A DNA stretch of 64,000 bases from Amycolatopsis balhimycina FH 1894 (GCF_000384295.1 NZ_KB913037.1:9437508-9501507), one strand, 5' to 3'; counted from the first letter of the stretch, positions 41,486-50,859 are shown. Numbers and translations are program-made. Notes: generated by a model not told the origin, from the sequence alone.

Positions 41486-42721
41486 GTGAGCGACCCGAAC
41501 ATCGTCGACGAACCCGAGGACACCAGGATCGAACGGCACGCCAGTTGGGCCGAACTCTTCTTCGACCTGGTGGTCGTGGCAGGCGTGGCAGCTCTGGCGC
41601 ACGTGCTCGGATCCGAACTGGACCTCGCGGCGCTCGGCCTCTACGCACTGCTGTTCCTGGCCTTCTGGCTTTCGTGGACGACTTTCATGCTGTACGGCAA
41701 CGTCGCGGCCGGGAAGACCCGGGTCGTACGGCTGATGATCGGGATGTTCGGCCTCGGGATGATGATCGCGTCCGTGCCCGGCGTGGCGCACTCGGTGCTC
41801 GGGCACGAGGGGGACACGCGCCCGCTGACCGTCTTCGCCATCGCCTACATCGCCACGCGCGTTTACGGGTCCCAGTCGTGGCGCAAAGGCGAAGTGCTGC
41901 TGGACTTCCCGGTGGCGCAAGTCTCGACAGGTCTGCTGCCCTGGGCCGCGTCGATCTGGGTCGACGGGCAGTGGAAGCTCGTGCTCTGGGCGGCGGGGAT
42001 CGGCATCGACCTGCTGCTGGTCCTGGTCGTGTCCGGCGCCAAGATCCTCGAGCAGCTCCAGTCGAGGTTCACCGCGCGAGCCACCACTCGACGCCGGCCG
42101 CGGCCCGATGTTCACCACAACGGGGCCGTGCCGGTGATCCACGGGGTGTCCGTCGACCCGGCGCACTTCTCCGAGCGGCTCGGGCTCTTCGTGATCATCG
42201 TGCTCGGCGAATCGGTGGTGCAGGTCATCGGCGCCGCAGCCGAAGCACACTACGACCTCGGCCTGCTGGCCACCGGAGTCGCATCTTTCGTGTTGCTGGC
42301 AGGCATGTTCGGTTTGTCCGTCGTCTTCGGGTACGCAGGCTTGCCGCACCTCCGAGGCGGCCGCATCCCCGCGCGCGCCGCCCTTGGCCTGCACTGCCTG
42401 ATCACCGGCGTCATCGCCACGGTGGCCGTGTCGCTCTCGTCGGTGGTCGAGCACGGCTCCGATCCGCTGCCCGGTCCAGGACGATGGCTGCTGTGCGGCG
42501 CGCTCGCGGCCTACTTCGCCCTCGGCGTGGTCACCGGTGTGGCCAGCCGCAGTTCCGATCTGCAGAGGACGGTCTCGCGAATCATCACCGGCGTCGCGGT
42601 TCCGCTCCTGCTCGGCCTGCTCGCCACCAACGTCAGCGGTCGGACATTGGTGGTCTGCATGGCACTGGTGGTGGTCGCCCACCTCTGGTTCGAACGGCGA
42701 TTGGCACCGATCCGAGGCTAG
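41486..42721 (+). CDS. Low temperature requirement A (LtrA) family membrane protein
   Basis: A 411-residue polytopic membrane protein with about ten to eleven hydrophobic segments. The N-terminal signature ERHASWAELFFDLVVVAGVAALAHVL and SERLGLFVIIVLGESVVQVIG are diagnostic for LtrA proteins. The biochemical role of this family is not established. GTG 41486 is preceded by GGAGCTGCGAGG. It follows the TetR gene by about 160 bp and is probably transcribed separately. Confidence 0.88.
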   Translation: MSDPNIVDEPEDTRIERHASWAELFFDLVVVAGVAALAHVLGSELDLAALGLYALLFLAFWLSWTTFMLYGNVAAGKTRVVRLMIGMFGLGMMIASVPGVAHSVLGHEGDTRPLTVFAIAYIATRVYGSQSWRKGEVLLDFPVAQVSTGLLPWAASIWVDGQWKLVLWAAGIGIDLLLVLVVSGAKILEQLQSRFTARATTRRRPRPDVHHNGAVPVIHGVSVDPAHFSERLGLFVIIVLGESVVQVIGAAAEAHYDLGLLATGVASFVLLAGMFGLSVVFGYAGLPHLRGGRIPARAALGLHCLITGVIATVAVSLSSVVEHGSDPLPGPGRWLLCGALAAYFALGVVTGVASRSSDLQRTVSRIITGVAVPLLLGLLATNVSGRTLVVCMALVVVAHLWFERRLAPIRG

Positions 42722-42867
42722 GACCGGCCGCCGGACATGATCGGCGCCCGCCGCGTGCCGGGTAAGCGGCGATCCCGCTCACGGACTACCCGGCCCGTCC
42801 GCATCGCCACCTGAGCTACCTCCTCGTCGGCGCGTAACAGACCGCTCGGTTTGGCGACTTAACCTGG

Positions 42868-43311
42868 GTGAACGGTCGTTGGGCGGCGCTGGCGCGCAGG
42901 GATCGGGTCATCCGGCTCGGCCCGGAGGCTCTGACGTACGAGGGTGTGGCGCTCACGTATCGCGACGGCGATCGAGCGGTTGCCGAGGTGTGGCTACCTC
43001 AAGGCACCGAGTCGTCGTACGCCGACGACGAGCAGCTGATCGTGCAGCTTCGCCGAGCGTTCCTGTGGTGTGGGGGTGCGGCTGCGGAACCCCCGGTACC
43101 TCCCCCCGCCGGGGGCCTCCGCCGTCGTTCGGTCGGGCCTGCAGTCATCTCAGAGGCCCTGACCAGCGTTTTCGATGTGTGCGTCAGTTCAGGACCAGGA
43201 CGCCATCCGGCGCGTACCTTCCGGCTGTGTCAAGCGATAGCCCAGCGAAGTTGCGACGTGCTTGACGGCTTGCCCCATGCGCAGGCTCCGAATCAGACCG
43301 GCACGCCGTAG
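42868..43311 (+). CDS. Hypothetical protein with doubtful C-terminus
   Basis: Residues 1-65 (LGPEALTYEGVALTYRDGDRAVAEVWLPQGTESSYADDEQ) look like a real small domain; after that the frame turns into proline- and arginine-rich text and its last 123 bases overlap the convergent regulator. A frameshift or truncation around 43,070-43,090 is likely. No family is recognised. Confidence 0.35.
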   Translation: MNGRWAALARRDRVIRLGPEALTYEGVALTYRDGDRAVAEVWLPQGTESSYADDEQLIVQLRRAFLWCGGAAAEPPVPPPAGGLRRRSVGPAVISEALTSVFDVCVSSGPGRHPARTFRLCQAIAQRSCDVLDGLPHAQAPNQTGTP

Positions 43312-44058
43312 TGCCGCGGCATGCCGGCTGGCTGCGGCGTCCGACACGCCGAGCGTCGCGGCCAGTTGCCGTCCGGTGACCCCGCCGGACCTGACGATCG
43401 CCTCGAGCGTTTCCGCTCGGCCGGCGCCCAGCAGGGACCTCAGCGCGCCCCGCTGGCCCGGCTCGGTCCGCGGCGGCGGGCCGGCGGGGACCCGGACGGT
43501 GAGGTGATCACCGGTGGGCTCGCCCAGGGTCACCCGCCGGCTCAGGGCTACGGGCTGGATCCGTAGCGGACGCTCGCCGAGCTCGAGGTCGGCGTCGAAG
43601 GTCGTGGGCACCTCCAGGACGCCGCGACGGAGCCTGATGCCGTGTCCGAGCTGGTGGAGCAGCGCCGCTGCGCCGCTGGTGGCGTAGAGGTGCGACCACC
43701 CGGCCGCGCGGGCCGCGACCGCGGAGCCGATGCCCGGGGAGCCGGGCTCGACGGTGGTGCTGCGCAGGTGGTCAACGGCCTTGTCCAGGACGCGGTGGGC
43801 CTGATCGTCGCCCTCGGCGAGGGCTTTGGTGAATGGTGTGGGCAACCGGCGGGCGAACAGATGTGACAGGTATCCGGGGGTGACGCCCTCGGCGAGATCC
43901 GGTGAAGTGCTGCGCGAGTAGAGCTGCGCCAGCGGGTCTTGGCGCAGCCCACCGTGGGCATGGGCGAACCCGGCCGCCGTCAGTTCGGCGCCGAAGTCGG
44001 GATGCGCGCAGATCCCGACGTTGCCCAGCCCTTCGGACCCCAGGTGAATGCGGATCAA
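43189..44058 (-). CDS. ArsR-like winged-helix regulator
   Basis: A 289-residue regulator. The HTH is at the C-terminus (residues 214-275): LLGAGRAETLEAIVRSGGVTGRQLAATLGVSDAAASRHAAALRRAGLI, then a wing containing GQAVKHVATSLG. The N-terminal part (LGSEGLGNVGICAHPDFGAELTAAGFAHAH) is of the type seen in actinobacterial ArsR-like proteins with a long N-terminal ligand region. The start at 44058 is the first codon of the domain. It stands alone, divergent from the NlpC/P60-like gene; it may control that gene, but no operator palindrome is evident between them. Confidence 0.8.
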   Translation of the reverse strand: MIRIHLGSEGLGNVGICAHPDFGAELTAAGFAHAHGGLRQDPLAQLYSRSTSPDLAEGVTPGYLSHLFARRLPTPFTKALAEGDDQAHRVLDKAVDHLRSTTVEPGSPGIGSAVAARAAGWSHLYATSGAAALLHQLGHGIRLRRGVLEVPTTFDADLELGERPLRIQPVALSRRVTLGEPTGDHLTVRVPAGPPPRTEPGQRGALRSLLGAGRAETLEAIVRSGGVTGRQLAATLGVSDAAASRHAAALRRAGLIRSLRMGQAVKHVATSLGYRLTQPEGTRRMASWS

Positions 44059-44236
44059 GGTGTCCCCCCGGTGCTCTTGACGCCCCCAGCAGCGCTTTTG
44101 TGCGCGCGTGACAAAAGCTACCGGTGTCCGGGGCGCAACGGAAACGATGACGAAGCAGCACCGGGCAACAGCTTCTCGAGGCCCGCTGCTGTCTCCGCGT
44201 GTTCACGCGGGCCTACGCGAACGGAGCACCATCGGC

Positions 44237-45769
44237 ATGACCTGTCAGACGAAGAAGCACAGCAACAGCCGGCATTCCCGGGCCGGTGCCCGGACCACGG
44301 CCCTGGCGACCATCGCCTTGGCCGCGGGGATCGTGACGGCCGGGCCGGCCTCGGCCGATTCCGGCACGTACTACAACAGCGGCAGCCTGACCCCTGTCTC
44401 GACCGGCCTGCTCGGAACCGGGGTCGGGAATCCGCTCACCGGTGAGCAGATGGTCGCCCGGGCCCGCGACTGGGTCGCCCACCAGGTCACCTACAACCAG
44501 AGCCAGTCGTTCTCCGACGCCGAGGTCGGTGGCCCCTACCGCACGGACTGCGGCGGCCTGGTCGACATGGCCTGGCAGCTGCCCGCCAGCCCGGTGGTCA
44601 CCACCCCGGCCCCCGGTATCGACTCCGCCACCTACAGCACCAAGCTCAGCAGCTGGTCGCAGCTGCAGCCCGGCGATGCCCTGGCGGTCGCCGGCGAGCA
44701 CATCAACCTTTTCGCCGGGTGGACCAACAGCGCCCACACCTCCTTCACCTACATCGCCGAGGACAACCCGAGCGTCAGAACCGGCGAACACAGCGCCGAC
44801 CTCTCCGACCCCGTCATCGACGGCTACGCCAAGAGCAGCTTCGAGCTGCTGCGCTCCAAGAACTTGGACACCGCCCCCGTGGCCAACACCTCGGCGCAGC
44901 TGACCGCGGTCGGCAACGACGGCCACATCTACCACGAGATCCGCAATCCGAACGGCACCTGGAGCGGTTTCCAGCCGCTGCCCGGCTACGCCGGGGCCGC
45001 CACGTTCTCGGCGCCGTCCGTGGCCGTGGCCGGGATGCCCGGAGGATCCGCCCAGGTCGTGGCCGTGGGCAACGACGGGAAGGTGTACCACACGATCCGC
45101 CGCACCGACGGCACCTGGACCGGCTGGTCCCCGCTGAACTTCACGGCCAAGCGGGTCTCCATCGCCGCGATGCCCGACGGGAGTTCCCAGGTCCTGGCCG
45201 AGGCGCCGGACGGCACGCTGTACCACAACGTCCGCTACACGCCCTCCGGCAGCTGGCAGGGCTTCCGGGCGCTCGCGGGCTTCGGTTCGGCCGCCACGTT
45301 CCAGGCCGGCTCCGCCGCCGTGGCGGGCATGCCCGACGGCTCCGCGCAGTTCATCGCGGTCGGCAACGACGGTATGACCTACCACAACATCCGCCGCTCG
45401 AACGGCACCTGGCAAGGCTGGTCCCCGGTGGGCTTAGCCGCCGGCTCGGTGGGTGTGGCCGGTATGCCGGCGGGCGGCTCCGCGCAGTTCGTCGCGGTTG
45501 GCACCGACGGCAAGGTCTGGCACAACATCCGCCGCGCGGACGGCACCTGGCAGGGCTGGTCTGCCCCGGGCTTCGTCGCCAAGGAGGTCTCCATCGCCGC
45601 CATCGCCGACGGCTCCGCCCAGGTACTGGCCGAGGCGCCGAACGGGACGGTTTACCACGACATCCGGTACACCTCCGGCACCTGGCAGGGCTTCCGGCCC
45701 CTCGCCGGGTATGAAGGCGGCGCCACGTTCCAGGGATCCGCGATCGGAATCAGCGGGTTCCCCTACTGA
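44237..45769 (+). CDS. Secreted NlpC/P60-like protein with six-repeat beta-propeller
   Basis: A 510-residue exported protein. The signal peptide is long (about 40 residues, ending ASA). The N-terminal domain to about 210 resembles an NlpC/P60-type cysteine peptidase: YRTDCGGLVDMAW has the nucleophile Cys and LQPGDALAVAGEHINLFAGW the histidine. The C-terminal half contains six repeats with the core HIYHEIR, KVYHTIR, TLYHNVR, MTYHNIR, KVWHNIR, TVYHDIR, each followed by GTW-x-G(W/F). That matches tachylectin/PLL-type sugar-binding propellers. A combined peptidoglycan-cutting and glycan-binding role is plausible. ATG 44237 has GGAG about ten bases upstream. Confidence 0.83.
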   Translation: MTCQTKKHSNSRHSRAGARTTALATIALAAGIVTAGPASADSGTYYNSGSLTPVSTGLLGTGVGNPLTGEQMVARARDWVAHQVTYNQSQSFSDAEVGGPYRTDCGGLVDMAWQLPASPVVTTPAPGIDSATYSTKLSSWSQLQPGDALAVAGEHINLFAGWTNSAHTSFTYIAEDNPSVRTGEHSADLSDPVIDGYAKSSFELLRSKNLDTAPVANTSAQLTAVGNDGHIYHEIRNPNGTWSGFQPLPGYAGAATFSAPSVAVAGMPGGSAQVVAVGNDGKVYHTIRRTDGTWTGWSPLNFTAKRVSIAAMPDGSSQVLAEAPDGTLYHNVRYTPSGSWQGFRALAGFGSAATFQAGSAAVAGMPDGSAQFIAVGNDGMTYHNIRRSNGTWQGWSPVGLAAGSVGVAGMPAGGSAQFVAVGTDGKVWHNIRRADGTWQGWSAPGFVAKEVSIAAIADGSAQVLAEAPNGTVYHDIRYTSGTWQGFRPLAGYEGGATFQGSAIGISGFPY

Positions 45770-45888
45770 CACCCCGCACTTCGCACGCGCTGGGCAGCCG
45801 GCTCACCGCCGGCGCCCGGCGCTTCCGGGGCACTTCTCGTGACCCATTTCGCCGCCCTACGCACGATGCCCGGTCTTGCGCGGTAGTT

Positions 45889-45931
45889 GATCGGTCGCCC
45901 CGGTCCAGGAAACGGGGAGGGGCGACCGATC
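45889..45931. terminator. Bidirectional terminator
   Basis: GATCGGTCGCCCC (45889-45901) pairs with GGGGCGACCGATC (45919-45931). The 17-base interior can fold further. It separates the propeller protein gene from the convergent protease fragment. Confidence 0.75.
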
Positions 45932-45948
45932 GCGGTGCAACCCGCTGA

Positions 45949-46305
45949 TCAGGTGCCGGCGAACGACAGCGGATAGGCGCCGGTCGGTACCCCGACACCG
46001 GTGACGGTGTCGAATCCCGGCCCGGTCGACGGCGTCAGGGGGCTCGGCGGCGTCACGGACATCTGGCCGAACATGCTGTACAGCACCGGGGCGTCGTTGG
46101 TGAAACCGCGCATCCTGACCGCGACCGGTGCCGTGTGGTCCGGCAACGTGTACTTGTCGACGTCGCGGATGGCCGGACCGCCCGCGCGCTGGTAGAGCAC
46201 CGGGTTGGCAAAGCCGAGCGGCTTGCCGCCGCGCGCCTGCTGGACGAGCGCCTGCACCGCGGCGAACAGCGGGGCGGCCAGGCTCGTCCCGCCCACGCCC
46301 AGCTC
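45949..46305 (-). pseudogene. C-terminal fragment of an S53 (sedolisin-type) serine peptidase
   Basis: About 119 codons with an intact C-terminus. LGVGGTSLAAPLFAAVQALVQQ carries the catalytic GTS serine; the remainder (GKPLGFANPVLYQRAG, GPGFDTVTGVGVPTG) fits the end of a sedolisin, including the calcium-site region. Everything N-terminal (catalytic Glu/Asp, propeptide) is absent: at about 46,305 the sequence changes to a histidine kinase read from the opposite strand. Confidence 0.75.
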
Positions 46306-47001
46306 GACGGCCAGCACCGGTTCATCGCCAACGCCTCGCACGAGTTGCGCACCCCGCTCACCACGGCCAAGGCCCTGGTCGAGGTCGCGGTCGCCGCCTC
46401 GACCAGCTCCGAGGATGTCCACCGGTTGGGCGGCAAGCTGCTCACGGTCATCGCCGGGCAGGAACGGCTGCTCGACGGGCTGCTCGCGCTCGCGTACAGC
46501 GAGACCACCCTCGACAGGGACACCAGGGTCGACCTCGCCGAACTGGCAGCCGCGGCGGTACACGCGTACGGGGACAAGGCGCGTGACGCGGGGATCGAAC
46601 TCCGCACCGCGCTGTCCCCGGCCCCGCTGTACGCGGACCCGGTCTTGTTGGGCCGGGTGGTGCACAACCTGGTGGACAACGCGATCCGCTACAACGTTCG
46701 CCACCGCGGCCGGGTCACCATCCACAGTGGATTGGAACCGGACGGCACGGCGGCGATTTCCGTGACCAACTCCGGACCTGTCGTCGAGGCGACCGAGGTG
46801 GAATCACTGTTCGAACCGTTCCGCAGGCTGCGCTACGACCGCACCCGCCGGCCCCGCGGTTCCGGACTGGGGTTGTCCATCGTCCGGGCCGTGGTGCGCG
46901 CCCACCTCGGCACCGTGCGGGCCGATCCGCGAGAAGGAGGCGGTCTGACGCTGCACGTGCGGATTCCGACCCACCCCATGACGCCACCAGACAAGCGGTG
47001 A
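46300..47001 (+). pseudogene. Truncated EnvZ-type histidine kinase (HisKA-HATPase only)
   Basis: The frame reads QHRFIANASHELRTPLTTAKALVEVA (H-box), VVHNLVDNAIRYN (N-box), ESLFEPFRR and GSGLGLSIVRAVVRAHLG (G-boxes) and ends at 47001. All sensor, membrane and HAMP parts are missing. The open frame continues upstream only across the antisense of the protease fragment, and no start with a ribosome binding site is present. A membrane-bound kinase cut by a rearrangement is the likely origin; weak expression of the catalytic core cannot be excluded. Confidence 0.72.
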
Positions 47002-47092
47002 CGGTATCGGGCCCGGTGAAGGTCGACAAAGTGCGAACTGGGTTCACCGCGGCACGCTCGCGCCTGCGGAACCGCGGATCGGGGCACAGACA

Positions 47093-47141
47093 GAACTGTC
47101 CTGGGAGGGCCGAGATGATCTCGGCCCTCCCAGGACAGTTC
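47093..47141. terminator. Bidirectional 24-bp hairpin
   Basis: Arms 47093-47116 and 47118-47141 are perfectly complementary. It sits between the kinase remnant and the convergent CU044-like gene. Confidence 0.75.
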
Positions 47142-47151
47142 GGTACGAGGA

Positions 47152-48180
47152 TCAGATCTTGCCCGCGGCCACGTCGGCGAGGGTCACGCGGAAGGCCTTG
47201 TAGTTCACCACGTAGCGCTTGGACGATTCCGCCGAGGTGATCTCCTCCCGGATCGGCAGGCCGTTGTCGGCGTTGATGATGAGGACGTCCGTGCTGCCGC
47301 CCAGGATGGCGGGGGGCGCGGTGAGGGTCAGCGCGGCCTGGCCGTCGACGTTGGTCTTGCCGACGATCATGTCCGGGATGGTCGCGTACAGCTTCAGCAC
47401 GCCCGCGCGGACCTCCGCGTTGGCGGCGTTGGCGAACAGCGCGTGTTGGGCGCTGCTCCACAGGTGGTTGTTGATCAGGTTGTCCAGGTCCTTGCCCGTC
47501 GGACGCGGTTTGGGGGCCGGAACCGGCTTGCCGATCTTGCGGAACATCTCCGCGGTCTCCGCTTGGGCGGCCGCCCAGGCCTTTTCGGCCTCGGCCGGGC
47601 TCAGGCCGATGCCCAGGGCATTGCCGGCCGCGGTGATCATCGCGATCCTGGCCTTGTCGACGTCGCCGTTCGCGGCGAGACGGGCCGCCGCCATCACCTT
47701 CCCGTCGTACGGCGTAGCAGGCTGGGCGTCACCCTTGGCGACTGCGTCCACCAGGGTCTTCGCCGAGTCGCCCGTGAACTGCCGGCCCTGGTCGGTGTAG
47801 AGGGTGTAGTAGAGGTCCGGTTTGTTGTCCAGCCCGAACTTCGTGTTGATGATCAGCGACGCGTCTCCTGGCTGCGTGCCGCCCGCCTGGACCGCGGAGG
47901 CCAGCTTCACCAGCGGTGCCTCGACCGCCCGCGGCGCCGCGTCGGACGGGCCGGCCGGGACGCTGCCGCCGGACGTACCCATCACCACAGCCGCCGCGAC
48001 GGCTGCCGCGCCCACGGCGGCGACGCCGACCTTGGGCCAGGAGAACCAGCGCTTCGGTCGCACGACCGTGGCCACGGGTTCCGCCATCGCCGTCTGCAGT
48101 GCCGTGCGGGCACGGTCATAGGCCTCGGGACTGGGGGACGGCACGTCACGCAGATTCTTCATGAGATCCATTTCATCCAT
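47152..48180 (-). CDS. CU044_5270-like membrane protein, partner of ECF sigma factor
   Basis: A 342-residue protein with one membrane segment. The N-terminal about 55 cytosolic residues (DEMDLMKNLRDVPSPSPEAYDRARTALQ) precede VGVAAVGAAAVAAAVVMGT; the large remainder is outside (DLYYTLYTDQGRQFTGDSAK, VGKTNVDGQAALTLTAPPAILGG, STDVLIINADNGLPIREE). This is the layout of the CU044_5270 family, often found directly after an ECF sigma gene and thought to act as anti-sigma or sensor. Its start is 10 bases after the sigma stop. The start ATG at 48180 lacks a strong ribosome binding site, which fits translational coupling. Confidence 0.82.
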   Translation of the reverse strand: MDEMDLMKNLRDVPSPSPEAYDRARTALQTAMAEPVATVVRPKRWFSWPKVGVAAVGAAAVAAAVVMGTSGGSVPAGPSDAAPRAVEAPLVKLASAVQAGGTQPGDASLIINTKFGLDNKPDLYYTLYTDQGRQFTGDSAKTLVDAVAKGDAQPATPYDGKVMAAARLAANGDVDKARIAMITAAGNALGIGLSPAEAEKAWAAAQAETAEMFRKIGKPVPAPKPRPTGKDLDNLINNHLWSSAQHALFANAANAEVRAGVLKLYATIPDMIVGKTNVDGQAALTLTAPPAILGGSTDVLIINADNGLPIREEITSAESSKRYVVNYKAFRVTLADVAAGKI

Positions 48181-48190
48181 GGGTTGTCTT

Positions 48191-48745
48191 TCAGGTTGTC
48201 GGGACTTGCAGCAGCGCGACCACTTCGGGGGCTTCACGCAATGCCTTACGCGCCTGGTGCAACAGGCGGCGGGCCGTGCCGGCCGGGATGTCGAGCACCC
48301 GCCCGGCCTCGGCGACGGTCAGGTCCTCCCAGGCGACCAGGCCCAGCACTTCCCGCTCTTCCGGTTTGAGCCGGGCCAGTGCCCTGCCCAGCAGCGCCTG
48401 CGTGTCCACGCGGGCATCCACCGCCGGCCAGGGATCCCAGTCACTAGCCACGCCGGTCAGGTCCGACGCCGGCTCCTCGGCCGGTGCGGACCGCCAGTGC
48501 CGGCGCAGCCTGTTCAGCGCGACGCCGTACAACCAGGGCCTGGCTTCGGGATACGAACGGTCATAGTTCGCACGGGACTCGTAAGCCGCCACCCACACAT
48601 CGCCGAGCAGGTCCTCGGCGGCCTGCCGCCCCACTCTGCGCGCCAGATAGTTACCGAGCGCGGTCTCGTGCCGGCCGATCACTTCCACGAAGGCATCGGT
48701 GTCTCCGCGCAGCGACCTACCGATCAGTTCCGCGTCTGACGACAT
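48191..48745 (-). CDS. ECF-type RNA polymerase sigma factor
   Basis: A 184-residue sigma factor with region 2 (RHETALGNYLARRVGRQAAEDLLGDVWVAAYES, ARPWLYGVALNRLRRHWRS) and region 4 (ARLKPEEREVLGLVAWEDLTVAEAGRVLDIPAGTARRLLHQARKAL). ATG 48745 follows AAGGAG. It forms an operon with the downstream membrane protein, which is the presumed negative partner. The organisation is repeated at 57,843-59,260 with different sequences. Confidence 0.9.
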   Translation of the reverse strand: MSSDAELIGRSLRGDTDAFVEVIGRHETALGNYLARRVGRQAAEDLLGDVWVAAYESRANYDRSYPEARPWLYGVALNRLRRHWRSAPAEEPASDLTGVASDWDPWPAVDARVDTQALLGRALARLKPEEREVLGLVAWEDLTVAEAGRVLDIPAGTARRLLHQARKALREAPEVVALLQVPTT

Positions 48746-49239
48746 GAAGCTCCTTGGGTTTCGCTTCGCCCTGACACCCCGTCTTTGCCAACGCGCGCCC
48801 AAAGCGTTCAGGTTATGTCACCCCATGACGAACATCGCTGGTCAGGCGACGTGTGCGATGTCGAAGTCCCTTGCCTTCGTCACCTTGCGTCTCGTGCACT
48901 TCGGGTCCGGACCAGGGCTACATCATCGCAGGTCAGCCCTCAATAGAGGCCCTAGGCACGCAGGATGTGGACCTGGCCGCGCCCAGCAAGTCCGCCATGC
49001 ACGGCGGTGGCGCGGACCCACGTCCACCTGCGTCCGCGGCGCTCGTACCCCGTGAACCCCGCGGCGGCCGATCAGGCGCCGTTCGAAGGCACCACCCAGC
49101 CGGGCTCCCCACCGACAACGCCCACGCGGTCACGACTTGGGGCGCCGCGGAGCCGCGGGCGTGCGGCACAGGTGAAGTCGCTTGACACGCCTCGCCGCGC
49201 TTGCTTTTCTCACGATTCACACATTGGACTGGGGGACCT
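48746..49239. other. Intergenic region without supported genes
   Basis: About 490 bases between the ECF sigma gene and the divergent DUF4328 gene. It must carry both promoters. I see no recognisable coding frame, RNA or long hairpin. Confidence 0.5.
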
Positions 49240-49851
49240 ATGCAGCCACACTTCTCCGTGCCCGTTCCGCAAAGACCGATGCCGCGGGTTCGGCCGCTCG
49301 CCGGATGGCAAAGCGCGTCCGCGATCCTGATCATCGTGACCACCGCGGTCGGCGTCGCCGACGTCGCGGGGGAGTGGGGTGCCTTTCCCGATTCCGTCTG
49401 GTTGGCCGTGGACTGGATCTACCTCGGGATCCAGGCCGTCACCGGGATCGTCGTCATGCGGTGGCTGTGGCTCGCCCGCACCAATGCCGAGGCGATCGAA
49501 CCCGCCCGGCACCGGCACTCGCCGATGTGGGCGGTGCTCGGCTGGATCGTGCCGATCGTGAGCTTCTGGTTCCCGCAGATGGTCGTCCGGGACGTCTGGA
49601 ACGCCAGCAACCCCGAGCGGCCGCGTGGTGCGGGGCGGCTGTCCCCGACGCCGGGCGCCGAGCTGGTCTCCTGGTGGTGGGCCGCGTTCCTCACGAACGA
49701 GGTGCTGTCCACGATCAGCGGCCGCCTCACCGAGGACGCGGTGGTCGTGCGCGACGTCGACACCGTGGCGGCCGTGGCCCAGGTCGCCGCCGCTGTGCTG
49801 GTCATCATGATCAGCGCCCGGATCACCGCCTGGCAGACGAACCCCGGCTGA
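49240..49851 (+). CDS. DUF4328 membrane protein
   Basis: A 203-residue membrane protein with four hydrophobic segments. FVQ-type opening is absent, but the DUF4328 hallmarks WLWLARTNAEAIEP, HSPMWAVLGWIVPIVSFWFPQMVVRDVWNAS and a late AVAQVAAAVLVIMI are clear. The N-terminus is a short proline-rich cytosolic tail. GGGGGA precedes the ATG. The function of the family is unknown. Confidence 0.85.
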   Translation: MQPHFSVPVPQRPMPRVRPLAGWQSASAILIIVTTAVGVADVAGEWGAFPDSVWLAVDWIYLGIQAVTGIVVMRWLWLARTNAEAIEPARHRHSPMWAVLGWIVPIVSFWFPQMVVRDVWNASNPERPRGAGRLSPTPGAELVSWWWAAFLTNEVLSTISGRLTEDAVVVRDVDTVAAVAQVAAAVLVIMISARITAWQTNPG

Positions 49852-50013
49852 GGATTGGGGGCCGGGTGTCTGGTTCGCTCACCGGGATGTGGCGCAGGCA
49901 CGCGCTGCTGTCGGGCCAGTGCCCAGGCCTCGCGGAGTACCTGGCATGGGTGCCGGATCCGCGGAATCGGCCCTCGCAGAGGGGTGAAGGTGCCGGACGT
50001 GGCCTGCGCTCGC

Positions 50014-50859
50014 TCAGGTGACCCGTGCGGCCACCAGGGTCTCGAAGGTATAGGGCCGCAGGACATCGGTACGGCCGGCGAAGTACCGCTGCTGGAGGTC
50101 TGCACGTGCGGGATGGTCCACGACCTTCAGCCCGCACCGGCTGATCAGCCTCTCGATCTCGGATACCGGCCAGCCAGGCTGAAGAGGCTCGCCGACAGAA
50201 GCAGCGATCGGTGTGTAGATACGGGCGAATTCCGTCCCCGCGTCGTCGAGCGCAGCGTCCTCGGTCCGGTAGGAGAACACCACCTCAGACCCGGGAGCAG
50301 CCGCCGCGATCGTGCGCAACGTCGACTCGATCGCCGGTGCCGTCAGATAGGGGGCGACGCCCGTCCAGCAGAACATCGCCGGCTGCGCCCAGTCGAACCC
50401 GGCCGGGCCCAGAGCGTCCTGAACCGGTCCGGCCTCGAAATCAGCCGGCACGAATACCTGCGAGTCGCTGAGCGGCAGGCCGAGCTCCTTGACCCGCTCG
50501 AGCTTCCAGGCCTGGGAGGCAGGGTGATCAACCTCGAACACCGTCAGCGAGCCGAGCAGATCCGGCCGCCGCCACGCGAACGAGTCAAGCCCCGCGCCGA
50601 GAATCACGTACTGCGTGAAGGCGCCGGCAGCCAGCCGGTCCTCGGCGTACCGGCTGCGGGTGCAGACAGCCGCGCGGGATTCGCGACGGACCGGGCCGGG
50701 GAACAGCGGATCGAACCGGTCTCGCAGCTGCTGCCACACCGGGCCGACAAGCACCAGGGCCAGCACATCGTCGAGTACCCACGGCGACGCCGTCTCCAGG
50801 CGAAACAATCCACGCGACACGGCCGCGAACATCGCCGTCCTGCTCGGCGCGCTTTCCAT
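50014..50859 (-). CDS. SAM-dependent methyltransferase, leucine carboxyl methyltransferase (TIGR00027)-like
   Basis: A 281-residue class I methyltransferase of the PPM1/LCMT group common in actinobacteria. Motif I is QYVILGAGLDSFAWRRPD, followed by FEVDHPASQAWKLERV and MFCWTGVAPYLTAPAIESTL. ATG 50859 is preceded by GGGGAGG and gives the usual short N-terminus (ESAPSRTAMFAAVSRGL). These enzymes often sit near secondary-metabolite genes, but here the neighbours give no pathway; the substrate is unknown. Confidence 0.87.
   Translation of the reverse strand: MESAPSRTAMFAAVSRGLFRLETASPWVLDDVLALVLVGPVWQQLRDRFDPLFPGPVRRESRAAVCTRSRYAEDRLAAGAFTQYVILGAGLDSFAWRRPDLLGSLTVFEVDHPASQAWKLERVKELGLPLSDSQVFVPADFEAGPVQDALGPAGFDWAQPAMFCWTGVAPYLTAPAIESTLRTIAAAAPGSEVVFSYRTEDAALDDAGTEFARIYTPIAASVGEPLQPGWPVSEIERLISRCGLKVVDHPARADLQQRYFAGRTDVLRPYTFETLVAARVT

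Noticed and set aside
42775..42840. tRNA-like text on the minus strand (GAGGTAGCTCAGGTGG)
   Set aside because: It resembles a D-arm, but no matching acceptor stem, anticodon arm or T-loop (GTTCGAATC) follows.
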